This document shows, one piece after another, positions 53,963-63,080 of a stretch of 64,000 nt of DNA. The notes beneath the pieces are model-generated. The model ran no database searches and was not told the DNA's origin. It worked only from the letters and a program-made list of their open reading frames with translations. Numbering within the stretch: position 1 is the first letter of the stretch; each line of letters opens with the position of its first letter. Source of the DNA: Maridesulfovibrio ferrireducens (GTDB lineage: Bacteria > Desulfobacterota > Desulfovibrionia > Desulfovibrionales > Desulfovibrionaceae); assembly GCF_900101105.1 (NCBI RefSeq), contig NZ_FNGA01000002.1:686479-750478 (forward strand), given 5' to 3'. Both the position numbers and the translations under genes were made by a program.

Positions 53963-54445
53963 CTAGTTTTTACGTGCTGAGATTTCTTTGACAATTCGCA
54001 CTGTATCTTTAAACAGGTAGAGCATCATAAGTGAGGCACTGATGGGGATGATTGAATAAACTACACTCATTGAAATTCCGAGACCCGGTGCTATCTGGAA
54101 TGTCATTACGGAGGTCATTTTCGCCCCTTGAATAAGGAGAAGCAATGTGAATGCGTAACTGCAAAGATTTATAAGAATCTCAATAACAACGCCTATGCCT
54201 GTGCCCTTAAATTTATTAGGCAGAATTTGTACTGCCAGATGCCCGCTTTCGCCCATAATGAGAGCGGAACCTAAGAAGACAACCCATACGAACAGGAATC
54301 TCGCCAATTCCTCCGACCATTCAAATGTGTGCCCGAAAAAGTAACGGGAGACGACCTGAAAAAAGATCAGCCCGAGCATTAGAGTCATCGATGATACGGA
54401 AATCCAGTAAAGAACAAAGCGTAATTTATCAAATAATTTATCCAT
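53963..54445 (-). CDS. dctQ: TRAP transporter small permease subunit
   Basis: The 160-residue protein has four membrane helices and the DctQ motif EWSEELARFLFVWVVFLGSAL. It pairs with DctM to form the membrane complex. GGAGGGC lies before the ATG. It is between dctP (57-base gap) and dctM (9-base gap) on the same strand. Confidence 0.94.
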   Translation of the reverse strand: MDKLFDKLRFVLYWISVSSMTLMLGLIFFQVVSRYFFGHTFEWSEELARFLFVWVVFLGSALIMGESGHLAVQILPNKFKGTGIGVVIEILINLCSYAFTLLLLIQGAKMTSVMTFQIAPGLGISMSVVYSIIPISASLMMLYLFKDTVRIVKEISARKN

Positions 54446-54502
54446 CAGAAGCCCTCCTTAATAAACAGGACCGGAACCAAATCCGGCCCTGAATTATAAT
54501 GA

Positions 54503-55480
54503 CTATTTTTTTAGGGCGTTAACCTTATCAATATTATCCTGTCCTACGACAGATGCGAATTTTTCATAAACAGGCCTGGTAGCTTTCGCAAAAAGAGTAC
54601 GGTCAACTTCAATAACTTTGATCTTTCCGGTTGCTTCGATAAGCTTCCAGTATTCATCGTCTTTCTGTGTTGAAAGTGCGCGCTGCCAGTCAATGGCTTC
54701 TTTCGCTGCTTCCATGAGAATCTGACGCTGTTTTCCGTCAAGTCTTCCCCAACTGATCATAGACATTACGAGAGGTTCCGGTGCGTAGGAGTGAGCTGTT
54801 TTTGAAGCATATTTCTGAACTTCAAAAAAACGTTTGGTCCAGATGTGAGCGCTTGGGTTTTCCTGACCGTCAACAGTTCCCTGCTGCATTGCAGAATAGA
54901 GCTCACCGAAAGCCATAGGGGTAGGAGAAGCACCGAGTGACTTCATCATTTCGATGTAAATTTTATTGGTCATTACTCTGATCTTAAGATCAGCCATATC
55001 GGCAGGAGTTTTTACTTCACGAACATTATTGGTAAGGTGGCGAACGCCATTTTCCATGTAACCGAGAAGTTTGATACCTTTTGGTTCAAGAGGCTTACCA
55101 AGATCCATACCTACGGTATCAAGAGATTTGTAAGTATGCTCTCTGTCCTGAAAGAGGAAAGGCATATCGAAAAGGGAAATCTGCGGCTGGAACTGTCCTA
55201 AAACGGCAGTTCCGACCAGAGCCATATCAATGGTTCCGTAGATCAGACCTTCAATAAGGTCTTTCTGTCCACCGAGCTGTGAGGAGGGGAATACTTTAAC
55301 AACAATTTCGCCGCCTGATTTTTCTTTAACCAGCTCAGCAAATTTTTCAGCTCCCTGTCCGTAAGGATGAACAGGTTCAGCAATGTGACCAAGTTTTAGT
55401 ACTACTTTTCCGGCGAATGCGGGGACTGCCATTGTTACTACTAAAAGAGCAACAGACATGATGATGATTAAACGTTTCAT
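54503..55480 (-). CDS. dctP: TRAP transporter substrate-binding protein
   Basis: The start is set at 55480 (MKRLIIIMSV) because GAGGAGGG lies directly upstream; an earlier in-frame ATG at 55528 has none. The signal peptide ends at PAFAG near 24. The roughly 325-residue mature part shows the DctP family: KLGHIAEPVHPYGQGAEKF, FPSSQLGGQKDLIEGL, and the substrate-binding Arg in LKIRVMTNKIY. It captures the substrate in the periplasm. The operon follows a kinase/regulator pair, which probably senses the same compound. Confidence 0.94.
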   Translation of the reverse strand: MKRLIIIMSVALLVVTMAVPAFAGKVVLKLGHIAEPVHPYGQGAEKFAELVKEKSGGEIVVKVFPSSQLGGQKDLIEGLIYGTIDMALVGTAVLGQFQPQISLFDMPFLFQDREHTYKSLDTVGMDLGKPLEPKGIKLLGYMENGVRHLTNNVREVKTPADMADLKIRVMTNKIYIEMMKSLGASPTPMAFGELYSAMQQGTVDGQENPSAHIWTKRFFEVQKYASKTAHSYAPEPLVMSMISWGRLDGKQRQILMEAAKEAIDWQRALSTQKDDEYWKLIEATGKIKVIEVDRTLFAKATRPVYEKFASVVGQDNIDKVNALKK

Positions 55481-55647
55481 AGACCCTCCTCTGAGTGAAC
55501 AGATGTTAAGTTCTTTAATTAACAGCACCTTTCAAAACAAAATCTGGCTGTAAACCGGACTTTATCTAAAAAGCACTTAAAAAACTTATTGCGGGTTTAA
55601 TGAGTATTTAATCTTTTAAGAGAATTTTGTTCATAATGTTCATGGGG

Positions 55648-56340
55648 CTAATTACGGAAATATTTTCGCTCGGGCCGACCGACTGTTCCGTATACTAAAT
55701 CAGGATATATGAAACCGACTGACACTAGATATTCAAGATAACGACGTGTGGTAGACCTGCTTGCTCCGATCAACGAACCAACATCCTCGGCACCTAAACC
55801 GTTTTCAATATCAGGATCTTTAAATACATCCTGTACTTTTTTAAGGGTGAGCGGATCTATGCCTTTCGGTAAATCTTCTGACGGAGTTACAGCTGAGGCA
55901 GATGAAGAAGGATGCCGCATGCTATCGACATCTTTCTGCTCGAGCGTTTCAGGATTACGCAAACGGCTGTGATATTTTCCAAATCTGAAGAGGCACGCTT
56001 TAAACCTGTCAAGAATAACAGGCTTTATTATATAATCAAAAACTCCCCCACGCAGAGCCTCTTTAAGTGGCCCCATTTCACGTGCAGCAGTGATTAATAT
56101 CACATCAGTTTCGAGTCCTTTCGTACGTATTTCTCGCAGCATCTCGAGACTTGTTCCTTCAGGGAAATATAGGTCCAGCAAAATCAGATCAGGCTCGAAT
56201 ATTTCGATCATTTCTTTAGCGTCATCAAGCCCCTGCGCAATGGCAACGACTTCAAAACCCTCTACCTTTTCGGTAAATCTACGATGAAGATCAGCTATTT
56301 TAGCATCATCTTCAACAATCATGACTTTGATCGGGTTCAT
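55648..56340 (-). CDS. CitB/DcuR-type response regulator
   Basis: The 230-residue protein has a receiver domain (1-125; VEDDAK, LLDLYFPEG, IIKPV) and a C-terminal helix-turn-helix (about 170-225; LGAEDVGSLIGASRSTTRRYLEYL) of the CitB/DcuR class. It overlaps the kinase gene by four bases (ATGA), so the two are coupled. It lies 167 bases upstream of dctP on the same strand and is the likely activator of the TRAP operon. Confidence 0.92.
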   Translation of the reverse strand: MNPIKVMIVEDDAKIADLHRRFTEKVEGFEVVAIAQGLDDAKEMIEIFEPDLILLDLYFPEGTSLEMLREIRTKGLETDVILITAAREMGPLKEALRGGVFDYIIKPVILDRFKACLFRFGKYHSRLRNPETLEQKDVDSMRHPSSSASAVTPSEDLPKGIDPLTLKKVQDVFKDPDIENGLGAEDVGSLIGASRSTTRRYLEYLVSVGFIYPDLVYGTVGRPERKYFRN

Positions 56341-57962
56341 ATTCCACTACGCCTGATTTTAGGAATGATTACAGAGAACAAAGTTCCTTCTGATCCATCA
56401 GATGAAACCGAGACAAAACCTCCCAGCTCATCGAGTCGCTGCTTGACCAGATAAAGCCCCAGCCCGCGCCTGCCTGTCCCTTTCGAAGAAATACCTTTCT
56501 CAAAAATATGATCAATCTGATCCGGCGGTATTCCCGGACCTGAATCTTCAACTTCAAAAACAATATCATTTCCAAGGTCAGTGAAGGAAAGCTGTACCTT
56601 GCAATCGACTTTATCGCATCCAAGTACTGCCTCGAAAGCATTATCAAGTAAGTTGCCTACAATGGTAACAATTTTTTCCTGTTTAATCCAATCGGGAACA
56701 TCGACCATAGTGCCTTCACGATCAACATCAAACTGAACCTTAAGCTCTTTGGCTCTATTAAATTTACCCAGAACAATTGCAGCAATGACAGGATGCGGAA
56801 TTGCTTTATTAAGAAACATGATGAGGTCTTCGTAACCGGAAGATTCGCACGTTACCAAATCGAGAGCTTCCTGATATGCTTCTATTTGAATAAGCCCGGC
56901 AATGGTGTGCAGCTTATTAGAATATTCGTGAGTCTGGCCGCGCAAAAGTTCGGAATATTCCTGAATACTGGACAGCTCATGCGCGATTCTATCCAGCTCA
57001 TCTTTACGGCGGAAACTTGCAACAAGACCTTTAATCTCGCCGCCCTGCAACACCGGTACAATGTTGAAAATAAGCTCCTGCCCGTTAACAATCCGTTCCT
57101 GATCGTATTCACCTTCACCGGTTGTAAGAGCGTAATTAAGTCCCGCACAGGGAATTACATCACCTATCATTTTACCGACAAGTTCAGCTGAATTAAAACA
57201 GGTATATTTTAACGCGGCTTTATTTGCCAGCCGGATTTCACCCCTATGATCAGTAGCGATAACACCCTCACGGATTGTCTCCAGAACGGCCCCGCGCTCG
57301 AGGTAAAGATTCGTAATTTCAGCAGGTTCAAGGTTAAGAGTAACCTTTTTTAAATGACGGGAAATATATGCGGTGCTGAAAAAACCAATCAGAGTCAAAC
57401 CCAAAACAAACCATAAAGGTCTATCCAGATGTGCTGCAATATTTTTTTGAACATTTTCAGTGAGATATCCGACTGATACAAAACCTATAATCTCTGAAGG
57501 GGCACCAAATACAGGCACGAAACTACGAATCGAAGGCCCGAGAGTTCCGACCGCCTCCGAAACATACGACTTACCTTCCATTAAGACCGGCCCGGTATCG
57601 CCGCCCACAAAATATTTACCGATCCTTTCGGGAACAGGATGAGAATAACGAATCCCCGCTGAATCCCCTACAACAACAAAGGTTGCCCCGATTTTGAGAC
57701 GGATATCTTCAGCCATAGCCTGAATTTGGCCTTCAGGATCTTTTTTGAGCAACATTTCACGAATCATAGGGACCTCGGCTACAGCTTGCGAAGTCTGCAA
57801 GGCACGAAGTCCTATCTGCTCCTTAAGAATATTAGAAGTGAGATCCGAGACTAGAAACCATGTGATACCGATCTGGACCAAAACCATTCCGGTTACCATG
57901 TAAACAAGATATAACTGGATTGTTTTCGGCTTTATAAAATCAAGAAATTTTAATTTTTTCAT
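56337..57962 (-). CDS. CitA/DcuS-type sensor histidine kinase
   Basis: The 541-residue kinase has two membrane helices (about 18-38 and 185-205) around a periplasmic PAS-like sensor (about 40-180), then a cytoplasmic PAS (about 220-325) and the kinase core. The H-box reads RGQTHEYSNKLHTIAGLIQ and the ATPase has DNAFEAVL, DSGPGIP and GRRGLGLYLV, all typical of the CitA/DcuS family that senses citrate or C4-dicarboxylates. GGAG precedes the ATG. It and its regulator likely control the dctPQM genes. Confidence 0.93.
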   Translation of the reverse strand: MKKLKFLDFIKPKTIQLYLVYMVTGMVLVQIGITWFLVSDLTSNILKEQIGLRALQTSQAVAEVPMIREMLLKKDPEGQIQAMAEDIRLKIGATFVVVGDSAGIRYSHPVPERIGKYFVGGDTGPVLMEGKSYVSEAVGTLGPSIRSFVPVFGAPSEIIGFVSVGYLTENVQKNIAAHLDRPLWFVLGLTLIGFFSTAYISRHLKKVTLNLEPAEITNLYLERGAVLETIREGVIATDHRGEIRLANKAALKYTCFNSAELVGKMIGDVIPCAGLNYALTTGEGEYDQERIVNGQELIFNIVPVLQGGEIKGLVASFRRKDELDRIAHELSSIQEYSELLRGQTHEYSNKLHTIAGLIQIEAYQEALDLVTCESSGYEDLIMFLNKAIPHPVIAAIVLGKFNRAKELKVQFDVDREGTMVDVPDWIKQEKIVTIVGNLLDNAFEAVLGCDKVDCKVQLSFTDLGNDIVFEVEDSGPGIPPDQIDHIFEKGISSKGTGRRGLGLYLVKQRLDELGGFVSVSSDGSEGTLFSVIIPKIRRSGI

Positions 57963-58241
57963 AGGAACTCCGTTGATGAATCAACCGGACATTAAGAATT
58001 AATAATTTTCAATAGCCAGAATTATCTTTTAAATAATCTAATTTAAAAAAACGGGCACAACAACTTAATTTTAGAAAAACGCATAAAACACGAACGTTAT
58101 GATTAAATGGACTTTATTAACGCAAAAAAGCTGACCAGATGTATTCCCCGGTGACAGGAACATCTGATCAGCTTTCAATCAATATATATAAGCCGCTTAA
58201 ATTTGCTTATAGCAATAACATTGAGCAATAAGTATATTCAG
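57963..58241. other. Intergenic region upstream of the kinase gene
   Basis: It should hold the promoter for the kinase/regulator/TRAP cluster, and on its far side the terminator of the methyltransferase gene (58123-58177). I see no other structure. Confidence 0.4.
58123..58177 (-). terminator. Terminator of the methyltransferase gene
   Basis: AAAGCTGACCAGATGT pairs with ACATCTGATCAGCTTT, one G-U pair included, around an 18-base loop. A TTTTTT run follows on the minus strand. Confidence 0.85.
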
Positions 58242-59261
58242 TTATTTTTCCTTTTGAGCTGCGAAGAGCAACAATCCATTATCATGATCAGTCCATTTTT
58301 GCTGAAAATTTCCAAAACCGCTAGCTGCTAATTTTGTTTCCAAAACTTCGGCCTCTATAAAATGCGAAAAATATCCACAAAGTCTTGTCATCATTTCTAA
58401 CGCAACAACTGTTTCTTTGGACATATCACTACCCCGATGAGCATGATGATGGGCTACAAACCACCCGCCCGGAAGCAATGCCTGATTTATTTTTTCAAAC
58501 AGCGGTTCCAGGTTGTCCTGACAAGAATACAAAAAATGGGATGTTAAAATAAGGTCAAATTTTTCATCCGGCAGTGCGCCTGTACGCAAATCCACGCCAT
58601 ATCCTGTGATTCGTCCAGCATATCCCATCTGTGCACATCTTTTTTCGGCTACATCGGCAACCTTAGGTAAATCACAAATAATTCCGGCTAAATCAGGGTT
58701 TTTATCAAGTATCGACATTGTATATGTTCCGTGATTACCACCAAGGTCTGCCATCAACTTAAAAGAATTAAAATCGGGCAACTCGCTTATAATTTCCACA
58801 GCTTTTTGCAATCCACCGGCAACAGCATTCTGAGCTGTTCCTTCCATCGCTTCTTCTGTTGACCACTTTTTATCAGTATCTTTACGTTCTTGTTTATCTT
58901 TTTTTAACATTTCTCCCAGTGAACTATTCACTGTCTCGCAAAACCCCATGGACACTATGGCTGCCAACCCTTGATAAAGTGGTGCTGTGCTTACTAAAAA
59001 TTCTGATGCTATTTTTGAATTTGAATATTTCTCATCTCTTTTTTCGACAAGCCCACGAACTTCAAGCAAGTTCAATACTGTCTCTAATTTATAAGGGATA
59101 AATCCAAACTCCTGAGCCAGATCATCCAACGATTTCTCTTGGTTTTCCAAGACGTCGAACATCTTTATTTTTATGGCTTCAATTATTGCCGGAGCAGTAA
59201 CACTTTGAAGAATAATATCATTGATCGGTGTAAAACTTTCTTTAGGGAACGGAATATTCAT
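58242..59261 (-). CDS. SAM-dependent methyltransferase (O-methyltransferase family 2 type)
   Basis: The 339-residue protein has an N-terminal winged-helix dimerisation domain (about 15-95; ILQSVTAPAIIEAIKIKMFDVL, LETVLNLLEVRGLVEK) and a SAM-binding domain with motif I ADLGGNHGTY near 170, later LLPGGWFVAHH. This is the layout of small-molecule O-methyltransferases. A strong AGGAGT site precedes the ATG. Its promoter carries the same inverted repeat as the marR promoter, so MarR likely represses it. The substrate is unknown. Confidence 0.88.
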   Translation of the reverse strand: MNIPFPKESFTPINDIILQSVTAPAIIEAIKIKMFDVLENQEKSLDDLAQEFGFIPYKLETVLNLLEVRGLVEKRDEKYSNSKIASEFLVSTAPLYQGLAAIVSMGFCETVNSSLGEMLKKDKQERKDTDKKWSTEEAMEGTAQNAVAGGLQKAVEIISELPDFNSFKLMADLGGNHGTYTMSILDKNPDLAGIICDLPKVADVAEKRCAQMGYAGRITGYGVDLRTGALPDEKFDLILTSHFLYSCQDNLEPLFEKINQALLPGGWFVAHHHAHRGSDMSKETVVALEMMTRLCGYFSHFIEAEVLETKLAASGFGNFQQKWTDHDNGLLLFAAQKEK

Positions 59262-59278
59262 AACTACTCCTGAATAGA

Positions 59279-59293
59279 GTTTAGCACCTAAAC
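59279..59293. promoter_or_regulatory. MarR-type operator, copy 1 (methyltransferase promoter)
   Basis: GTTTAG-N3-CTAAAC, perfect arms, 18 bases before the methyltransferase start. The same arms and spacing recur at 59777-59791 beside marR. The TTAG-N3-CTAA core resembles SlyA/MarR sites. Confidence 0.6.
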
Positions 59294-59310
59294 CCTATGG
59301 TTAAAAAAAT

Positions 59311-59769
59311 TTACTTCAAATAATTATCCATCCACTTATTCATATTACGACAGATATCATCAAATACCTGAAGTTTTTCATCATCCATAGATCTCAAATA
59401 TTCCAAAAAAACGCGATCATGCTCAAGGTGAAAATTATAATGATTGTCTACAGCAATCTTGCCGAGAGCGGTCAGTTTGATAACCACACGCGCCCCGTTT
59501 TCGGGATCTTTCTCCTTCACGCAAAGTTCTTTCTTCACCAGTTTAGATATTAACTGCGAGACAGCCCCTTTAGTAACGCCGGATTCATGAGCAATCTCGG
59601 TAACTCCGCCCCCGCCAAGCCTTTCTACAGTTGAAAGTGTGTGGATTTCGGCAGGATACAACTGCATGCCTATCCCGAAATCAAAAGATTTCTGTGCAAC
59701 CATTGTATATTGGGACAGAACTTTACCCAGTGAACACATATTCGGAATTACATCTTTAACTTTGCGCAT
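59311..59769 (-). CDS. MarR-family transcriptional regulator
   Basis: The 152-residue protein has the MarR winged helix: TEIAHESGVTKGAVSQLISKLVKKELCVKEKDPENGARVVIKLTALG (about 58-104), with flanking dimerisation helices. The operator copy at 59777-59791 sits seven bases before its ATG, covering the start region, as expected for autorepression. A second copy lies at the methyltransferase promoter just downstream, and the divergent hydrolase-mlaA operon starts 90 bases away. Confidence 0.93.
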   Translation of the reverse strand: MRKVKDVIPNMCSLGKVLSQYTMVAQKSFDFGIGMQLYPAEIHTLSTVERLGGGGVTEIAHESGVTKGAVSQLISKLVKKELCVKEKDPENGARVVIKLTALGKIAVDNHYNFHLEHDRVFLEYLRSMDDEKLQVFDDICRNMNKWMDNYLK

Positions 59770-59776
59770 GAAAACT

Positions 59777-59791
59777 GTTTAGCAACTAAAC
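59777..59791. promoter_or_regulatory. MarR-type operator, copy 2 (marR/hydrolase promoter)
   Basis: GTTTAG-N3-CTAAAC, with perfect arms identical to the copy at 59279-59293, lies in the 90-base gap between the divergent marR and hydrolase genes. It could control both. Confidence 0.6.
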
Positions 59792-59829
59792 TCTTTCCAT
59801 GTCAACCACACTTTTTACATTTTATTTAC

Positions 59830-59852
59830 AAATAGCCAGCTCACTGCTATTT
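59830..59852. promoter_or_regulatory. Inverted repeat before the hydrolase start
   Basis: AAATAGC-N9-GCTATTT lies eight bases before the hydrolase ATG, where a ribosome site would be. It may be an operator or a hairpin that limits translation; no normal Shine-Dalgarno is visible. Confidence 0.35.
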
Positions 59853-59859
59853 AATAAAA

Positions 59860-61161
59860 ATGGGTAAAAGTAAATATAATCAAGTAAAATCAACTGTAGC
59901 AACATGTGTTGCAACACTCTTTATAGCACTGTTTTTTTGCTCTTCCACTTTTGCCTCTAATCCTGAACCAGAATTCCCGATAGCCGATCCTTTCAAGGCT
60001 ACTATTTTCGGAACACCCCGTGACCTCGTACAGACATTCCCTGAACCGGTTAAAACCGAGGAATGTGAAATTGTAATAGAAGATCGCAGAATTCCAGATA
60101 TTTTCTGGTACAATGAAGACTTCTACTACACTACCGCCATGCAGAAAGAAGAAGCTCCGCTCCTCTTCATCATCGCAGGAACTGGCTCAGAGCACGACTC
60201 AACGAAAATGAAATTTTTGACTCAGCTTTTTTATCAAGCCGGATTTCATGTTGTTGCCCTTTCATCTCCCACTCATATGAATTTTATTGTCAGCGCATCC
60301 AGATATGCCGCACCGGGTTATGCTCCAAATGATGTTGAAGATTTATACAGGGTCATGAAATGGATAAAAAACAACCTCGAAGAAGACCATAAAATCAGCG
60401 GCTACAACGTTACAGGGTATAGCCTCGGGGCTATGCACTCAGCCTTTATTGCTAATCTGGACGAAACACGCAAAGATTTCTCCTTTGACAAAGTTCTGAT
60501 GATCAACCCGCCTGTAAGCCTCTACACCTCGGCATTGCGCTTTGATTCATGGCTGAGTCCTGAAAACCTCGGTGACAAAAAACCACGCGAAGTAATCGAC
60601 GAGCTGATTCATGCTTTTTCAGAAATGTATCTGCATACTGACATAACCGACTTCGATGATAACTTTCTATATGGACTTTCGCAGCATACTCATTTTTCAG
60701 AAATGGACCTTCGAGCCATCATTGCCGCGTCATTCAGACTTAGTTCTGCCAACATGCTTTTCACCTCGGATGTATGTATAAATGCCGGATATATTGTCCC
60801 TGTCAGCAAAACATTATCTACCGGTGACAACCTGCTGCCCTACACTCGAGTAGCTACCGCCATCACTTTTGAAACCTATATAAATGAGTACCTGCTGCCG
60901 TATCAGCAATTCATTACTCCCGGCATAACAAAAGAAGAGCTTATCCGCCGTTGCAGCCTGAAAAGCATTGAAGAGTATCTTGCTACCTCCCAAAAGATTT
61001 TTGTGCTCGGTAATTCGGACGATATCATTCTTGATGAAAGTGAAGTAAATTTCCTGCGTAAAACATTCGGAGAACGAGCTGTATTTTTCCCGCGCGGCGG
61101 ACACTGCGGTAACATCATGTTCAAACCTTTTGCGGCTAAAGCGCAGGAGATGCTGAAATGA
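59860..61161 (+). CDS. Secreted alpha/beta-hydrolase in operon with mlaA
   Basis: The 433-residue protein has a signal peptide (cleavage near FAS, residue 33). The hydrolase fold shows an oxyanion segment (LLFIIAGTGSEHDS), the nucleophile in GYSLGA (Ser about 188), an acid in GNSDD (about 387) and His about 413 in GGHCGN. It is probably a periplasmic lipase or esterase. Its stop overlaps the mlaA start by four bases, so lipid substrates handled with MlaA are a fair guess. The ribosome site is weak and an inverted repeat lies there. Confidence 0.82.
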   Translation: MGKSKYNQVKSTVATCVATLFIALFFCSSTFASNPEPEFPIADPFKATIFGTPRDLVQTFPEPVKTEECEIVIEDRRIPDIFWYNEDFYYTTAMQKEEAPLLFIIAGTGSEHDSTKMKFLTQLFYQAGFHVVALSSPTHMNFIVSASRYAAPGYAPNDVEDLYRVMKWIKNNLEEDHKISGYNVTGYSLGAMHSAFIANLDETRKDFSFDKVLMINPPVSLYTSALRFDSWLSPENLGDKKPREVIDELIHAFSEMYLHTDITDFDDNFLYGLSQHTHFSEMDLRAIIAASFRLSSANMLFTSDVCINAGYIVPVSKTLSTGDNLLPYTRVATAITFETYINEYLLPYQQFITPGITKEELIRRCSLKSIEEYLATSQKIFVLGNSDDIILDESEVNFLRKTFGERAVFFPRGGHCGNIMFKPFAAKAQEMLK

Positions 61162-61967
61162 TGAATACTACTATAAAATATGTGATGGTCCTTTGCCTGT
61201 TCCTGCTTATTCCATCCTGCGCTACCATAAAAAAAGAAGCCCCGGATATGACACTGCCCCCCACTGGTTTTATGACTCCAGTGTCACACGCTCCGACACC
61301 GACCAACATCATGCGCAAAGAAGCGGATTTAGAATTTCTTGATGTCTACGATCCGTGGGATGCAATGAACCGCAATATTTATTCTTTCAACGCTCAATTT
61401 GACCGGGCAATATATATCCCTGCGGTCAATATATACACAACCGTTCTGCCTAAACCGGTTCGCAAAGGCGTAACCAACGCCGTAAATAACCTGAATGAAG
61501 TAAATGTAATCCTTAACAGCTCGTTGCAAGGACGGGGTGAAAAAGTTTTAAGATCTTTTTACCGTTTGCTCCTCAACTCAACATTCGGAATTCTCGGCAT
61601 TATGGATGTAGCTGATGACTGGGGAATCAAAAGGGTTGTAACGAGCACAGCAGATACTCTGGGAGTGTGGGGAATGGGTCCCGGACCATATGTAGTGCTG
61701 CCACTCTTCGGCCCCTCCAGTGTGCGTGATTCCGCCGGACTTGCCGGAGACTCTGCCCTGCTGTGGGTACAGATGAATTATGTTTATGACATCCTGGGCG
61801 TAAAAGAAGGTAGAACACTCATAGGAGCAGGTGAAGCCACAATCCGTGGACTCAACCTGCGCTCAAAGGTCCCCTTCCGGTACTATCAGACAGGTTCACC
61901 CTTCGAATATGACCTAGTGCGCTTTCTCTATTCGACAAAGCGTGAACTGGATATTGAAAAGCAGTAA
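61158..61967 (+). CDS. mlaA: MlaA (VacJ) outer-membrane lipoprotein
   Basis: MlaA removes phospholipids from the outer leaflet of the outer membrane and passes them to MlaC. The 269-residue protein has a lipobox (LLIPSC, lipid Cys21) and the family core: DPWDAMNRNIYSFNAQFDRA, PVRKGVTNAVNNLNEV, LLNSTFGILGIMDVA, GPGPYVVLPLFGPSSVRD. The start overlaps the upstream hydrolase stop (ATGA) with AGGAG inside that gene. No other mla gene is nearby. Confidence 0.93.
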   Translation: MMNTTIKYVMVLCLFLLIPSCATIKKEAPDMTLPPTGFMTPVSHAPTPTNIMRKEADLEFLDVYDPWDAMNRNIYSFNAQFDRAIYIPAVNIYTTVLPKPVRKGVTNAVNNLNEVNVILNSSLQGRGEKVLRSFYRLLLNSTFGILGIMDVADDWGIKRVVTSTADTLGVWGMGPGPYVVLPLFGPSSVRDSAGLAGDSALLWVQMNYVYDILGVKEGRTLIGAGEATIRGLNLRSKVPFRYYQTGSPFEYDLVRFLYSTKRELDIEKQ

Positions 61968-61981
61968 GCTTCTTGAAATAG

Positions 61982-62914
61982 TTATCTGACGTTCTGAACT
62001 CGAATATAAAGAGCCAATCCCAGCATAGTGAGCGCAATACCCGCCCAGCCTAATGCTCCTGGCAAAGCCCCGCCAAGCAGCAAAACTTCTCCGAGCAGAG
62101 AAAAAACCACTTCCATAGACTGAGTACAATCTGCCGCAGCAAGTTCTGCCGCAGAACGGGCTTTATGGCGGATATAAAGAAACAGACTTGTTGCTGCAAC
62201 ACCGGAAAAGACGGCAACCAGAGCAGTGTTAACAATCTGATTCATTGCTGGCGCAGGCGGGGAAAAAACAGCTATCAGCACACCCCATAATGGAAGTGAA
62301 CCAAGCGTTAAAAGCAGTACCCTACAAAACGGATCATCCATGGCGGGACTATCAAGGTGCGGTATAAAACGCACACCACCCTGCCGCGCTTCCCACACTA
62401 GCTGATTACCAAACGGGTAAGCAAAAGCAGCTATAAAAACAGGAATTGCGCCCAGTAAAATTTCATTTAACGGATTCACTCCTGCCCTTTCTAAATTTAC
62501 GAGCAATACTCCCGCAAAAATTATCAAGGTCAAAAACATGGCCCGCAGCGGAATCTTTTTACCGAATAAAAGTAAGACTATCGGCGTGGCAAGAATAGTT
62601 GTCTGCCATGTTGCGGCGACCACCCATCCGGGAGCATAAGAGGCGCTGAATGATATTAAAGCGTAAAAAAGCCCGAAACCAATCCCGCCGGCAACGGTCC
62701 AAAACACCCAGTGGCGGATATACAGTTTCAGGGATTCAATGAACAATTTCCTGCGTAAAGCAAAAAGCCCCACTGACAAAAAACCGAGCATCCAGAAATA
62801 GCGCAAACTTGCAGACCAGACCCAGTGCCCACCGTCAAGGCTCATCGCCCGGTTCAGAACAAAAGTCGTACTGAAAAAAAATGCAGCTAAAATTCCTATC
62901 ATTATAATTTTCAT
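61982..62914 (-). CDS. DMT-family (EamA/multidrug) exporter
   Basis: The start is placed at 62914 (MKIIMIGIL) because GGAG lies six bases upstream; earlier in-frame ATGs at 62926 and 62971 lack a site. The roughly 310-residue protein has ten membrane helices in two halves (GLFYALISFSASYAPGWVVAATWQTTI, EVVFSLLGEVLLLGGALPGALGWAGIALTMLG). It belongs to the larger DMT exporters annotated as multidrug-type. It converges with mlaA 14 bases away. Substrate unknown. Confidence 0.88.
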   Translation of the reverse strand: MKIIMIGILAAFFFSTTFVLNRAMSLDGGHWVWSASLRYFWMLGFLSVGLFALRRKLFIESLKLYIRHWVFWTVAGGIGFGLFYALISFSASYAPGWVVAATWQTTILATPIVLLLFGKKIPLRAMFLTLIIFAGVLLVNLERAGVNPLNEILLGAIPVFIAAFAYPFGNQLVWEARQGGVRFIPHLDSPAMDDPFCRVLLLTLGSLPLWGVLIAVFSPPAPAMNQIVNTALVAVFSGVAATSLFLYIRHKARSAAELAAADCTQSMEVVFSLLGEVLLLGGALPGALGWAGIALTMLGLALYIRVQNVR

Positions 62915-63008
62915 GCTGCGCTCCATGCTTTGCCGGGGATTATTTATTAAGGACTTTGAATTGATAAACATTGTGTAAATATTTGTCTATGACGATTCAA
63001 TTTAAACT

Positions 63009-63048
63009 AAAAAAGTCCCGACTCTCGTTAAAGAGTCGGGACTTTTAA
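63009..63048 (-). terminator. Terminator of the peptidase gene
   Basis: A 15-base perfect stem (AAAAGTCCCGACTCT with its complement) and a 6-base loop. A TTTTTT run follows on the minus strand. Confidence 0.92.
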
Positions 63049-63080
63049 TAATCCATCTAAGTTTATTTCAGAACGGGAAC

